Source: Pontiella desulfatans
GTDB lineage: Bacteria > Verrucomicrobiota > Kiritimatiellia > Kiritimatiellales > Pontiellaceae
NCBI RefSeq assembly: GCF_900890425.1
Contig: NZ_CAAHFG010000002.1
Span: 1,302,001-1,366,000 of the forward strand
Direction of reading: 5' to 3'
Length of the DNA: 64,000 nucleotides
The notes beneath the pieces were generated by a model, which worked only from the letters and a program-made list of their open reading frames with translations, did no database searches and was not told the DNA's origin. Both the position numbers and the translations under genes were made by a program. Positions 16,163 through 25,712 of this stretch are shown here, piece by piece; positions within the stretch are counted from its first letter, which is position 1; each line of letters starts with the position of its first letter.

Positions 16163-16967
16163 TTCCTGCCTTATGCCACTTGCAAAAGCTGAGCGGTTTA
16201 AGTTGGTGGCAACGAATGAATGAAAAGCAACGAATCTAAACAGGAAGAATATCCGTAACTATCCAGGTCGAAAATGTGCTGTTGGCACATACAGAACCGA
16301 TTCACTTTGCGGAAGCCGTTTGGGGCTGCCCCCAAGACGGTTGCGATTGCGACCAATTAAATTCCGGGGAATGTCCTGGTTACGAAACCCCGATCCATTT
16401 GCCCTGAAAGGGCAGCACAATCTGACGAGAATAGATGTTCTTGTGTTGCCCTTTCAGGGCAAGAAACACGGCCATTCCGCATACCCATGGCTTTGCCATG
16501 GGCTAAATTGTTTTGTGCTGTCAGCACATCCCAGCCCTCTGTGTGCCAACCTGAGTAGTTACGAATATTCGTGGCAACCTAGCCTGCATATTTGCATCTG
16601 GTATTAGAAGGACGCTCTGCTTGGCGAGGCGGCCGTTTTCGGGTTCACATCCCATTTTCGGGGAGCAATGAAGTAGCTCGCATATCCGATGCGAGTTCCC
16701 GCCACACGGAAGACGCGGATCGGATATCCGCGCCACGAGCGGGCAACAGCAACATTCCACGGAATTGGGACATGAACCTTTTCGTGCTCGTCAGGCCCTC
16801 CAGCTGATTGTTTTCACTTTTTAATTTTTCGTGTCACCTCGGTTCTCCTGCCGGTTCTTGTGGGGGTGTATGTGCGGAGTCTTCGCACGATGCACAGTGA
16901 TAGCGTGCCGGTTTTCTTGGGAAAACAACGCGGGCGATGAATGAAATTGGAAAATAAAGGAGCAGAG
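16163..16967. other. Gene-free 805-bp interval
   Basis: No supportable gene. It holds the second copy of the nested-hairpin repeat (about 16270-16530). A palindrome GTGCG-GAGTCTT-CGCAC lies near 16872-16888. A possible extended -10 (TGA-TAGCGT, 16898-16906) lies about 60 bases before the next start codon. Confidence 0.6.
16270..16530. repeat. Nested-hairpin intergenic repeat, copy 2
   Basis: The same modules as at 1390-1605 but rearranged: ATGTGC/GCACAT, TTGGGG/CCCCAAG, GCCCTGAAAGGGCAGCACAA with its complement near 16450, CCCATGGC/GCCATGGG near 16482, and TGTGCTGTCAGCACA near 16513. Stems are conserved while loops and order differ between copies. Confidence 0.72.
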
Positions 16968-19247
16968 ATGAAAAAAATACTGACTAGAGCATGGGTTGCC
17001 GGACTGCTGGGTGCGGTGATGGCGGGAACGGCCAACGCCGAGGTAATTTACCTGGATTTTTATGATGACGGAACCACAAATACGAGTCCTGAAACCTATA
17101 ACGTATTGAATTCAACCGCGGGCAGCGGCCAAACCCATCCCGTGGCGACGGCAGGAACGGGGCTGTCCATGACGGGGCTGGTTGACACAAACGGCGTCAC
17201 GACCGGTGCCGATGTGACCCTCCATTCGTATAGTTCGTTCAGAACAGCTGGCGGACCCGCTGTTGGCGGGACGTATGCCCACCAGCCTGTTTCCGGCATT
17301 GCCACCAATGCTTCGCAGGATTCATTCTGGGTCAACGATCAGGGAAATGCCGCGTCCTTTGGCTTCATTTTGACCTTTACCGGGCTGACTGGAAGCGCCT
17401 ACGACATTTCAATGCTGGCTGGTGCTGCATCTGGCGGCGGCACTTGGTCCGTGACGACCGGAAGTGGCGATTCGGATACCGAAGCGTATAGTACCGCCCA
17501 AACCGAGGTTCAGCAATGGACGGAAGTTGTTCCGGTCGGTGGCACGATTGAATTGAGAAGCATCGACGATGGTTCGGGCAACTGGCAGAACGCCACCCTC
17601 TCTTTCGTTTCGTTGGAAGAAGTGGAACTCGCAAACTCTCTGCTTGCATTGTCATCGGGAACGCTCTCCCTCAACCTGGATGCCCCCGACACGGCCATCG
17701 ATGGAACCATCGAAGCCACATTTGTTCCGGGAAGCGCCTCTACCGATGTTGAAATCCTTTCTATGACGGCCGATGCCGGCTTCAGCGCCTCCGTGACAAG
17801 CACCATCCTCGGCACGGCAAATCCGGCGGAAGACATCACGGTTACCTTCGACAATTCCTCGATCGGTCTTGCGAGCGGGGAAACTACGAATTCCACGCTG
17901 GTGGTCACCTGGACAGAGTCCGGCTCCGGCGTAAACAATACCTCTGAAGTGGCACTGGATGTCATCTATACCGATGAACCCAGCAGCCTTGTGTTGGCAC
18001 CGACGACGCTCTCGCTCGAGCTGTCTTCGCCTGCAACGACCGTCGGCGGCACCATTGCGGCCTCGTTTGTTGAGGGAAATGCTTCGGCCGACGTTGAAGT
18101 TATTTCCGTTACAGCCGATGCCGGATTCAGCGTCTCCCCGGCGAGCTTTACTCTGGCCACGGCCAACACCAGTGAAGATATTTCCGTTACCTTCAACAAT
18201 GCGACCATCGGTCTTGCACAACATGGTGAGACCACCAACACAACGATGGTCGTTACCTGGGCCGAGGTCGGTTCCGGCGTAACCAACACCACGACGGCAG
18301 ATTTAGACGTCACCTATATCGTGGAATTCCCGGAGCTTGAGCATGGCGCGATTATTTTCGAGGCGGATACGAATAATACAACGCTCCTGAGCAGCTACAA
18401 TGTTAACGGAACCATGTCGCTCAGCGGGGCAACCGGGAGTCTGGTGCTCACCAACGCTCACGGCGGCTTTAATTCGACGGGCTTTGCCGGCACCGAGTCG
18501 ATCGAAACCCAGCTGGGACGGGGTCTTACGACCGACGATACGGTGACGATGAGCCTGACGGTTGATTCGATTTCCGGCACATGGCGGGCCAATGGCGTTA
18601 CTTTCGGTATGGCCGGGAGCGTTTCCGATTGGCCTACCGTAACCACCACCAACCTCATGCTTGGAGTCAAAGCCGCGAATCAGGGCAGCGATGTGCAACT
18701 GCGAAACTCCTGGTTGACGAACGGGAATCTTGGTTTCGATGCACAGGAAGCCAGCATGCTTGACGGATTCAGCATATATCTTACGGCCGACAAGGATGGA
18801 TACACCTTTGTGATCTACGACATCATCGTTGCGAATTCCACCGTGTCCGGAGCCGTGAATGGCGCAACCTGGGGCATGGTAAGCGGAAGCTTCTCTGGAA
18901 ACGAGTTTGTCGATTACTTTAGTGACGGTCGTCTCTTTTATGGGGCGCAAAGGTTTAATACGGATCCTACCACCGATCCGCTGGTTTCGTTCATTAGCGA
19001 CGCCACCATCTCGGTGTCCGTCCCCGATGCGGGAGAGTTCACGGGAGTAACGGTTTCCAATGGATCGCTCGTGGTTGAGTTCACCGGCTCGGTCGGTCGC
19101 GGATACATCGTCGAAACCACCGAAAATCTGAGCATCCCCAACTCTTGGGAGACGGCAACCAATATCACCGCATTGCCGGAATCGCCAATGACGCTTGAGT
19201 TGCCAACTACTAAAAACGCCGCCTTCTTCAGGATTCTAAACGATTAA
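16968..19247 (+). CDS. Secreted protein with two tandem Ig-like repeats and a shared beta-domain
   Basis: A 759-aa exported protein of unknown role. The ATG at 16968 has an AAAGGAG ribosome site and a signal peptide ending near TANAEV. Residues about 20-225 form an N-terminal beta domain. Two tandem repeats of about 115 residues follow (each with DVE-I/V-S-V/M-TADAGFS, SEDI-type and GETTN-TxVVTW motifs). Residues about 455-670 form a domain also found at the N-terminus of the 20296-25629 protein (VDSISG, RANGVTFGM, FNTD). The C-terminus is a beta domain ending AAFFRILND. No catalytic motif or PEP-CTERM tail is visible. Probably an extracellular adhesion or substrate-binding protein. A terminator follows. 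Confidence 0.75.
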   Translation: MKKILTRAWVAGLLGAVMAGTANAEVIYLDFYDDGTTNTSPETYNVLNSTAGSGQTHPVATAGTGLSMTGLVDTNGVTTGADVTLHSYSSFRTAGGPAVGGTYAHQPVSGIATNASQDSFWVNDQGNAASFGFILTFTGLTGSAYDISMLAGAASGGGTWSVTTGSGDSDTEAYSTAQTEVQQWTEVVPVGGTIELRSIDDGSGNWQNATLSFVSLEEVELANSLLALSSGTLSLNLDAPDTAIDGTIEATFVPGSASTDVEILSMTADAGFSASVTSTILGTANPAEDITVTFDNSSIGLASGETTNSTLVVTWTESGSGVNNTSEVALDVIYTDEPSSLVLAPTTLSLELSSPATTVGGTIAASFVEGNASADVEVISVTADAGFSVSPASFTLATANTSEDISVTFNNATIGLAQHGETTNTTMVVTWAEVGSGVTNTTTADLDVTYIVEFPELEHGAIIFEADTNNTTLLSSYNVNGTMSLSGATGSLVLTNAHGGFNSTGFAGTESIETQLGRGLTTDDTVTMSLTVDSISGTWRANGVTFGMAGSVSDWPTVTTTNLMLGVKAANQGSDVQLRNSWLTNGNLGFDAQEASMLDGFSIYLTADKDGYTFVIYDIIVANSTVSGAVNGATWGMVSGSFSGNEFVDYFSDGRLFYGAQRFNTDPTTDPLVSFISDATISVSVPDAGEFTGVTVSNGSLVVEFTGSVGRGYIVETTENLSIPNSWETATNITALPESPMTLELPTTKNAAFFRILND

Positions 19248-19259
19248 ATACGGTGTTTT

Positions 19260-19297
19260 CAGGGTCCGTTGTCCGGCGGGCCCTGCTCAATCTTTTT
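19260..19297 (+). terminator. Intrinsic terminator
   Basis: An 8-bp stem CAGGGTCC / GGGCCCTG (one T-G pair) with a 10-nt loop, followed by CTCAATCTTTTT, 13 bases after the stop codon. Confidence 0.85.
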
Positions 19298-19329
19298 AAT
19301 CAAGAACATAAGAAGCAAAAGGAGAAAAA

Positions 19330-20013
19330 ATGAAAAAAATAATAGTAGCCATCATGGCCTTGTCTGGCCTGATGGCATCGGTACATGCCGATCCGGTCGA
19401 GCTCATTGTGAATGGTGGTTTTGAAGAGGATGGTTATACCTCAAATGATGTTAATAATGTAGCACGAACGATTACCGGTTGGTCTTCGTCGTTGAGTGAT
19501 AATAAATTGCGGGTTGATCATATTTCGGCTCTACCCGGAGGCGTAGACAATACGGTCATTCGTATGTTGCCGAGCAATGTCATGTATCAGAACTTAACCA
19601 CGGACTGGGATGCGGACAGTACGTTCACGTTGTCGTTCAATGCTTCGGAGGTTTCATGGAAAAACGGTGCCGTGGGAAACCGGTTTTTCCCGCAGATCAA
19701 GACTGCGGACAACAGCAAGCAATTGTGGCTTGCATTGGCTGACCTTGATGGAAACAACGATGGGAGCACATATACTGAGTGGCAGGCAAATCAAACCTTT
19801 AGTTGGGAGATTACAGGCCAGGAACTTCTCGATACCGGCTTTGTGTCGGCAGGTGATGCCCTTAGACTCCATATCAATGCAGCAAGTGACTCGGATTCCA
19901 TCAACTGGATCGACAACGTTTCGATGACCGTAATTCCGGAACCGGCAACGCTGGGGCTGGTGGTTGCCATGGGTGGCAGCCTTCTCTGGGTTCGCCGCGT
20001 GTTCATGGTTTAA
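19330..20013 (+). CDS. Small PEP-CTERM secreted protein
   Basis: A 227-aa exported protein with an AAAAGGAG ribosome site, a signal peptide ending near SVHADP, and one carbohydrate-binding-like beta-sandwich starting LIVNGGFEEDG. That opening is typical of PEP-CTERM proteins with a galactose-binding-like fold. The tail is Pro-Glu-Pro-Ala, a hydrophobic stretch, then RRVFMV, identical at its end to the protein at 1-1301. It would be processed by an exosortase and may be anchored or exported to the matrix. Own terminators on both sides suggest a monocistronic unit. Confidence 0.85.
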   Translation: MKKIIVAIMALSGLMASVHADPVELIVNGGFEEDGYTSNDVNNVARTITGWSSSLSDNKLRVDHISALPGGVDNTVIRMLPSNVMYQNLTTDWDADSTFTLSFNASEVSWKNGAVGNRFFPQIKTADNSKQLWLALADLDGNNDGSTYTEWQANQTFSWEITGQELLDTGFVSAGDALRLHINAASDSDSINWIDNVSMTVIPEPATLGLVVAMGGSLLWVRRVFMV

Positions 20014-20034
20014 GTTAATTCATAAAGCCAGGCG

Positions 20035-20067
20035 AAGGCCGCCCGCTCTGTGTGGCGGCCTTGTTTT
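20035..20067 (+). terminator. Intrinsic terminator
   Basis: A 9-bp perfect stem AAGGCCGCC / GGCGGCCTT with a 10-nt loop, followed by GTTTTT. Confidence 0.9.
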
Positions 20068-20113
20068 TAGAATCATGCCCCAATAGTGGGGAAACAATCG
20101 GCTGGTTGAGATC

Positions 20114-20188
20114 GTAGACGCGACACCCTCGTCGCGTTGCATACGCAAGGCCAGATTCTACGAAACGCGACGAGGGCGTCGCGTCTAC
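20114..20188. repeat. Long near-perfect inverted repeat
   Basis: Arms of 25 bp (20114-20138 and 20164-20188) differ at one base; they begin GTAGACGCGAC and contain CCTCGTCGCG. The 25-nt centre is unrelated to the arms. It lies between a terminator and the next start codon and resembles a dispersed palindromic intergenic element; no transposase is attached. Confidence 0.85.
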
Positions 20189-20295
20189 GTTGTCGACTTC
20201 CTGGAAAAAGGTCATGAACCTTTTTTTCTGACCTAGGTCTAATCGGACCAACTAGAAACGCTTTTTAAAGCAACCGACGAAAAAGAGCAGAACAG

Positions 20296-23200
20296 ATGAA
20301 AAAGATTATATACATATCCGCAGTGGCCATCGGACTGGTTGGCTCCGCTCAATCAGCAGAAATCTGGTCTGCGACGACGGCGAATACGACCGTGATCGAC
20401 AGCGAATATAGTTCGACGGGACCCGCAACCCTTTCCGGGACAGAGGGGAACCTGGTGCTGACCAGCAGCAACGGGGGGTTCAATGCGGACGGAATGGCCA
20501 GCACCGCTGATATCAACACCCTGAACGGGACCGCTCTGGTCGACACGGATACGGTTACGATCAAATTAACCGTTGATAGCATCTCGGGTGATCTTAGGGC
20601 TAATGGGGTTACGTTTGGAATGTTTTCATCCGCGGAGGCTGCCACTACCGACACGGGAATGCTGATTGGTGCAAAAATGGCGAACCAAGGCAGTGCTGTG
20701 AATATTAGAGCTTCATACCAGGATATTGGGGATACCGGTTTCTTTGCAACGGATGCCGAGTTGTATGATGGATTCACGATGACGCTGACTGCAAATGCTG
20801 CTGGCTATACGTTCGTGCTCGAGAGTGTCGGGGCGACCTCTCCGATCACGGTTTCCGGCACCTTTGCCGGAACGGAATTTCTCGATCACTTCGGCTCGGG
20901 GCACTTCTATTTTTCGGCCCAAAAATTCAATACAGGTCCTGTTTCCACCACCATTAGCGAAGCGAGTATTAGCGTAACGGGGGCTGAAGTGTTCTACGCG
21001 GACTTTAATGCCGCGACTGAAATCAGCGGTTCTGTTACTGCAAACGCAACGGAAGCCAATCTGAATGCCGGAACGGCGGTCGGAAGCTGGTTTTTGCCGG
21101 ATGTCGAACCCGGCGCAATCATTTCCGATGGCGACGCCAACCATGCCTTTATGTTCGATCGCGTGCTGTCGGGGTCCACGTCGAATACCGTGACAGCACT
21201 GTTCGAGCGGAGCGTGGATCTGGCTGGCGGAAAAGGCCTCGTGTTGGAAATGGATTTGTATGCCGCGCGCCAGAGCAGCTCGCAACGCATTGAGTTTTCG
21301 TTAGACGATGCCGATGGGAACAGCGCCTATACGTTTGTTTTCCGAATGAATGATACGAAGGATTTTTACACCCTGAATGCTTCCGGATTGCTGACCGATG
21401 TCACGGCGAATGGAACAGGCGTAAACAACGGATTAAAAAATCCGGCGGTCGACGGGTATTTGGATTGGGGAGCTACCATGATTCATGTGAAAGCCGAGAT
21501 CAGCAGCCAGCCGACTCAGGCCGGTAACCGCGGGGCCTTGTTGAGCATAGACTGGAACGGCGATGGCGATTATGCCGATGACGGCGAGTTGCTGGAAGCC
21601 CATGCGGGCCCCCGTTTCTCCGGGGTAACGGAAATCAGTTCGCTTCGTATTTCCAATCTGACGACGATTGGAGGCGGTGCCTGGATTGATAATCTTTCCG
21701 CGACGGCCACGGTCGGGGCGGTGGTCGCCTCCCCAGACCATATGAATCTGGCCAAGTATCAGACCACCACGGCGGATTCGTCCGATTCCGATACGCCGAA
21801 GCAGTTTGCCACCGACGGGTTCGCGGCGCAGGACAGCCGCTGGGGAACCAGTTCCGCCGCCCCGCACTGGCTTGCGGTCGAGCTGGCGACTCCGATGTCC
21901 ATAGGTAGCGCGCACCTCTACAGCGGCACCCCGTGGGGGTTCGTCGTTGAGGATTTTGTGCTCCAATACTACGAGGGGGGGAGCTGGATTGATATTCCCG
22001 GCGCAACGGTTTCCGGCAACACGGTGCCTGCACTCAATATCGTGTTCGACGCACCCGTCACCGCTCAGATGTTTCGTTTATACACCACCGACGGATCACC
22101 CCGCGTGAAGGAGCTGGCGTTGTATCCTGCGACGGACGACGGCTCCATGGTTCCCTTCGGTGCGGATCTGGACCTCAACGTGGCCAAGATGAGGCAGTAC
22201 GCGTACTCCTCCGTCAGTGGAAACAACTATCCCAAGCTGGCGATCGATGGTTATGCCGATGATTCCTCCGGCTGGGCCAGTGCCAACACGGCCGGGCCGC
22301 ACGACCTTGAAATCCATCTGTTGGAGAACGAGGCCATCGGCGGCATCCATCTCTATTCCGGCTACACGGACCAGCCGGGTACGCAGGTCCAGGACTTCGA
22401 GGTGGCTTATCATGATGGTTCCGGCTGGGTGCTCTTTGACGGCGGGGCGGTTTCCGGCAACACCGAGCTCAACCGGGTGGTTCAGTTTAACGCGTCCGCC
22501 ACGACAACAAAAATCCGTCTGCGCTGTCTCGGTTGCGGTCAGGCCTTCGTCCGTGAGTTCGCGGTCATGCCGGACGACGGCGGGGACGGCTATCCGCTCT
22601 GGACGGATGTGAAGAACGAAGCGCCGCCCTCGGAAAGCTTCATGGATTACGAGGATTCCTACTACACCATCGAAAACCGGGAATCCGGACAGGACCTCGC
22701 AAACGGATGGCTCCAGGTTTTGCTCAACCTCGGCACCGATACCTATCGCCTGCGCAGCAAAGCCTCCGAACGCTGTTTCGAGGTTACGATGGCATCAACG
22801 AACGAGGGGGCTTCGATTGTCGAGGGCACTTGGTCGACCCTGCCGCACCAACGTTGGCGGCTGGAGCCCGTTGGTGAGTATGTCAAGATCGTCAACGTCT
22901 GGAGTGGATTGGTGCTTGGCCTCGACGGCACCAACGTGGTGCAGCAGGCGTCCGGACCGGAGGCTGCCCAACAATGGAAAATTAATTATGAGACCCATTA
23001 TCCCAAACGCGGGCAAGCTTCACATTATCACTTTAGCCATCTGTTCAAGCCCAGTTGGGCCTACCGCTGGTCCAATGACTATGAGGAAGAAAACGATCTG
23101 AAGCACGGCCAGTATATGCCGATGCAGTGGGGCGGAATCGGCGGGACGTCCCCCAATATACTGAAGTATCAGCCCAAGTGGTATGGCCGGGCCAACCAGA

Positions 23201-25629
23201 CGACGGTGTTGGGCTTCAACGAACCCGATCTTCCTGACCAGGCCAATATGGAAGAAGCAACCGCCGCCTACCAATGGCCGCGCCTCGAGCGCATGCGCCT
23301 TCCGCTGGCCGGACCGGTTCCGGCGGCCTATAAGGGAACCTGGCGCCAAAACTATGAAGCGATTGCCGATGAGGAGGGACTGCGTTCCGAATACATGGCG
23401 ATGCACTGGTATTCGCCCAACGGCGCCTCCAGCGGAAGCCCGAGTACGCTCATCAGCAATATGCAGACCCTCTACAACACCTATGGCAAGCCCATCTGGC
23501 TGACCGAATTTTCGACCCGCGATTTCGATGGAACAAAAACCTCCTGGAGCCGCAACCACAACTTTAACTTCCTGGCTGAGTTTATCTGGCGCGCCGAAAG
23601 TCTGCCGTGGCTTAAAAAATATTCTGTCTTTGAGTGGGGCGTTTCTGGCGGTGACCCAGCCACAACGGATGCCAGTAGTGCCGATCCGACCGATATGAAT
23701 TCTCCCCGGACTTCGCTGCACTACAACAACGACTCGACGGATCCCGGCTGGGAAGACCTCGCTGAGTGCGGGCTGCTTCTGGCTGGCTGGGACGGCGATG
23801 CGGCCGTTCGCGACGACAAAGCCTACATCATCCACAACAAAGGCCGCTTCCTGCGTCTGATCGACCATCCGGCCTCCAACAGCGTTTCAACAGCCGATGT
23901 CCTCAACCGCAGCGCAACCGAACAGTTCATGCTGGAAGATGCGGGTTCTGGCAAAAAATACATTACCGGCCTGAGCGATGGACGCCGCCTTTCCTGCGAT
24001 GGATCAAGCGTTGGGCTGGCGGCTGCCGGAACCACGGGAGCGGTGGTGGAGTGGGAGCTGAACGAATACCAATACGGCTGGTTCTACATCGACCATCCAT
24101 CCACCGGCAAGCGCTTGCGCATCACCGATGCGGACGCGATCGATGTTGTGGCGGATTCGAATGCCTACGACAACCTGCGCTTCCGTTTCATCAAGCACTA
24201 CCTCCCGATCTCGCTCACCGAGGTGCAGAGCCTCCCGTACGCCGAAAGCTTCGAGGACGGGATCGGGGCCTGGCGTGAATTCGATAACGACTCAACGCGG
24301 TATTGGGAAGTCGGCTCCGGCGGAACCCCGACCGCGGCGGCCGGACCGGGCGGCGCTTCCGACGGCAATCATTATCTCTTTGCCGAAGGCCATGATGCCG
24401 GGGGCTATGTCACCAACATGGTGGAGTGTGTTTTTGATCTGGGTACCGCCGGCTCCACCGTCATGACCTTCGATTACCACATGTACGGCTCCTACATCGA
24501 TTTCCTCTCGCTGGACGTGTTCGACGGTTCCACCTGGACGTCCAATGTCTGGACTAAAAAAGGGCAGCAGCAGAGCGGCAGCGACGATGCCTGGTTGTCG
24601 GCGACCGTCGATCTTTCTGCGTATGCAGGAAATGCAGCGGTAACCCTGCGCTTCCGCACGGCAAACAAGCAGTGGGGGGCGGCCGATCCGGCCATCGATA
24701 ATATCCATATCGACGGGACCTATCAGCCCTTTCCCTACGCCGAGAGCTTCGAGCATGGCTTCGGGAAATGGACACAGTCGACCGACGACGACTTCGATTG
24801 GACGCGCAACAGCGGAGGAACGGACACGGCAGGCACGGGCCCGAATGGTGCTTCGGACGGAAGCTGGTATCTCTATATCGAGCCGCACGATGATTACAAC
24901 GGGCACAACAAGATCGCCGCGATAGAGGGCGCCTTCGATCTCAGTACGTTGGAAACGGCGGAGTTGAGTTTCGATTATCACATGTACGGCGTGAATGTCG
25001 ATTATTTGGCGGTCGATGTTTCCGATGGCACCACCTGGACGTCCGATGTCTGGAAAATGACCGGTGCGCAGCAGGGCAGCTGGTCGAACGCGGTGGTCGA
25101 TCTGTCGGCCTATGCCGGAGGCAGCGAGGTCATGATCCGGTTCCGGGCCAAGCAGCTGTATTGGCACGTCTCCGATATCGCCCTCGACAACATCCGGATC
25201 AACGAGGCATCCCTGGAGGAGGGCTATTCCAGCTGGGCCGCCGACTACGGCCTGGCCGGCGACGATGCGCTGTCCGGTGCCGATCCCGAGAACGGGGGTG
25301 CCGGCGATGGATACGACAACCTGGCGGAATTTGCCCTCGGCATGAATCCAACCACCGCGGATGCCGGCTCCAGGGATTGGGCAACCGTTTCGGCCGAGGA
25401 TGGAACGGACTGGTTCGACTATGTCCATTACCGCCGCGCGAACCATGTTGCGGAAGGGTTGAGCTATTGGCTGATTGATTCAACGAGTCTGGTGGAATCC
25501 GTCACGGCCACCAATACGCAGGATCATGTCATCGTCGGCCCTGCCGTCAACGGCTATGAGCCCGTAACCAACCGCTACGAAGCCGATGGTGCGGCCCGCT
25601 TCATCAAGCTCGAAATCCGGCAGGACTAG
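20296..25629 (+). CDS. Giant multidomain secreted glycoside hydrolase, GH128-like core
   Basis: A 1777-aa exported enzyme. After a signal peptide ending near AQSAEI come: a beta domain shared with the 16968 protein (about 22-230), a LamG-like domain (about 235-465), two F5/8 type C (discoidin, CBM32-like) domains (about 480-615 and 620-760), a ricin-type beta-trefoil (about 780-900), the catalytic barrel (about 905-1130), a second beta-trefoil-like region (about 1175-1310), two MAM-type domains (about 1312-1475 and 1478-1636), and an Asp-rich tail plus C-terminal domain. The barrel has LGFNEPD (Glu976) and WLTEFS (Glu1071), matching the acid/base and nucleophile of GH128 beta-1,3-glucanases. 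GH128 is the best family guess, not certain. Seven binding-type domains suggest action on insoluble or cell-wall glycan. It stands alone. Confidence 0.78.
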   Translation: MKKIIYISAVAIGLVGSAQSAEIWSATTANTTVIDSEYSSTGPATLSGTEGNLVLTSSNGGFNADGMASTADINTLNGTALVDTDTVTIKLTVDSISGDLRANGVTFGMFSSAEAATTDTGMLIGAKMANQGSAVNIRASYQDIGDTGFFATDAELYDGFTMTLTANAAGYTFVLESVGATSPITVSGTFAGTEFLDHFGSGHFYFSAQKFNTGPVSTTISEASISVTGAEVFYADFNAATEISGSVTANATEANLNAGTAVGSWFLPDVEPGAIISDGDANHAFMFDRVLSGSTSNTVTALFERSVDLAGGKGLVLEMDLYAARQSSSQRIEFSLDDADGNSAYTFVFRMNDTKDFYTLNASGLLTDVTANGTGVNNGLKNPAVDGYLDWGATMIHVKAEISSQPTQAGNRGALLSIDWNGDGDYADDGELLEAHAGPRFSGVTEISSLRISNLTTIGGGAWIDNLSATATVGAVVASPDHMNLAKYQTTTADSSDSDTPKQFATDGFAAQDSRWGTSSAAPHWLAVELATPMSIGSAHLYSGTPWGFVVEDFVLQYYEGGSWIDIPGATVSGNTVPALNIVFDAPVTAQMFRLYTTDGSPRVKELALYPATDDGSMVPFGADLDLNVAKMRQYAYSSVSGNNYPKLAIDGYADDSSGWASANTAGPHDLEIHLLENEAIGGIHLYSGYTDQPGTQVQDFEVAYHDGSGWVLFDGGAVSGNTELNRVVQFNASATTTKIRLRCLGCGQAFVREFAVMPDDGGDGYPLWTDVKNEAPPSESFMDYEDSYYTIENRESGQDLANGWLQVLLNLGTDTYRLRSKASERCFEVTMASTNEGASIVEGTWSTLPHQRWRLEPVGEYVKIVNVWSGLVLGLDGTNVVQQASGPEAAQQWKINYETHYPKRGQASHYHFSHLFKPSWAYRWSNDYEEENDLKHGQYMPMQWGGIGGTSPNILKYQPKWYGRANQTTVLGFNEPDLPDQANMEEATAAYQWPRLERMRLPLAGPVPAAYKGTWRQNYEAIADEEGLRSEYMAMHWYSPNGASSGSPSTLISNMQTLYNTYGKPIWLTEFSTRDFDGTKTSWSRNHNFNFLAEFIWRAESLPWLKKYSVFEWGVSGGDPATTDASSADPTDMNSPRTSLHYNNDSTDPGWEDLAECGLLLAGWDGDAAVRDDKAYIIHNKGRFLRLIDHPASNSVSTADVLNRSATEQFMLEDAGSGKKYITGLSDGRRLSCDGSSVGLAAAGTTGAVVEWELNEYQYGWFYIDHPSTGKRLRITDADAIDVVADSNAYDNLRFRFIKHYLPISLTEVQSLPYAESFEDGIGAWREFDNDSTRYWEVGSGGTPTAAAGPGGASDGNHYLFAEGHDAGGYVTNMVECVFDLGTAGSTVMTFDYHMYGSYIDFLSLDVFDGSTWTSNVWTKKGQQQSGSDDAWLSATVDLSAYAGNAAVTLRFRTANKQWGAADPAIDNIHIDGTYQPFPYAESFEHGFGKWTQSTDDDFDWTRNSGGTDTAGTGPNGASDGSWYLYIEPHDDYNGHNKIAAIEGAFDLSTLETAELSFDYHMYGVNVDYLAVDVSDGTTWTSDVWKMTGAQQGSWSNAVVDLSAYAGGSEVMIRFRAKQLYWHVSDIALDNIRINEASLEEGYSSWAADYGLAGDDALSGADPENGGAGDGYDNLAEFALGMNPTTADAGSRDWATVSAEDGTDWFDYVHYRRANHVAEGLSYWLIDSTSLVESVTATNTQDHVIVGPAVNGYEPVTNRYEADGAARFIKLEIRQD

Positions 25630-25682
25630 CACGTTGTGAAGATAGTCGCAGAACCACTGCAGCTGAGGGGGAGTTCCGCCTT

Positions 25683-25702
25683 GCCTGACCCCAAAGTCAG
25701 GC
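25683..25702. terminator. Hairpin between convergent genes
   Basis: A 7-bp stem GCCTGAC / GTCAGGC with a 6-nt loop lies between the end of the giant hydrolase and the reverse-strand regulator fragment. No T-run; it could serve either direction. Confidence 0.4.
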
Positions 25703-25712
25703 GTGCAGATGG

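Noticed and set aside
16320-16607. 95-codon forward open frame
   Set aside because: It runs through the nested-hairpin repeat; peptide segments mirror the palindromes.
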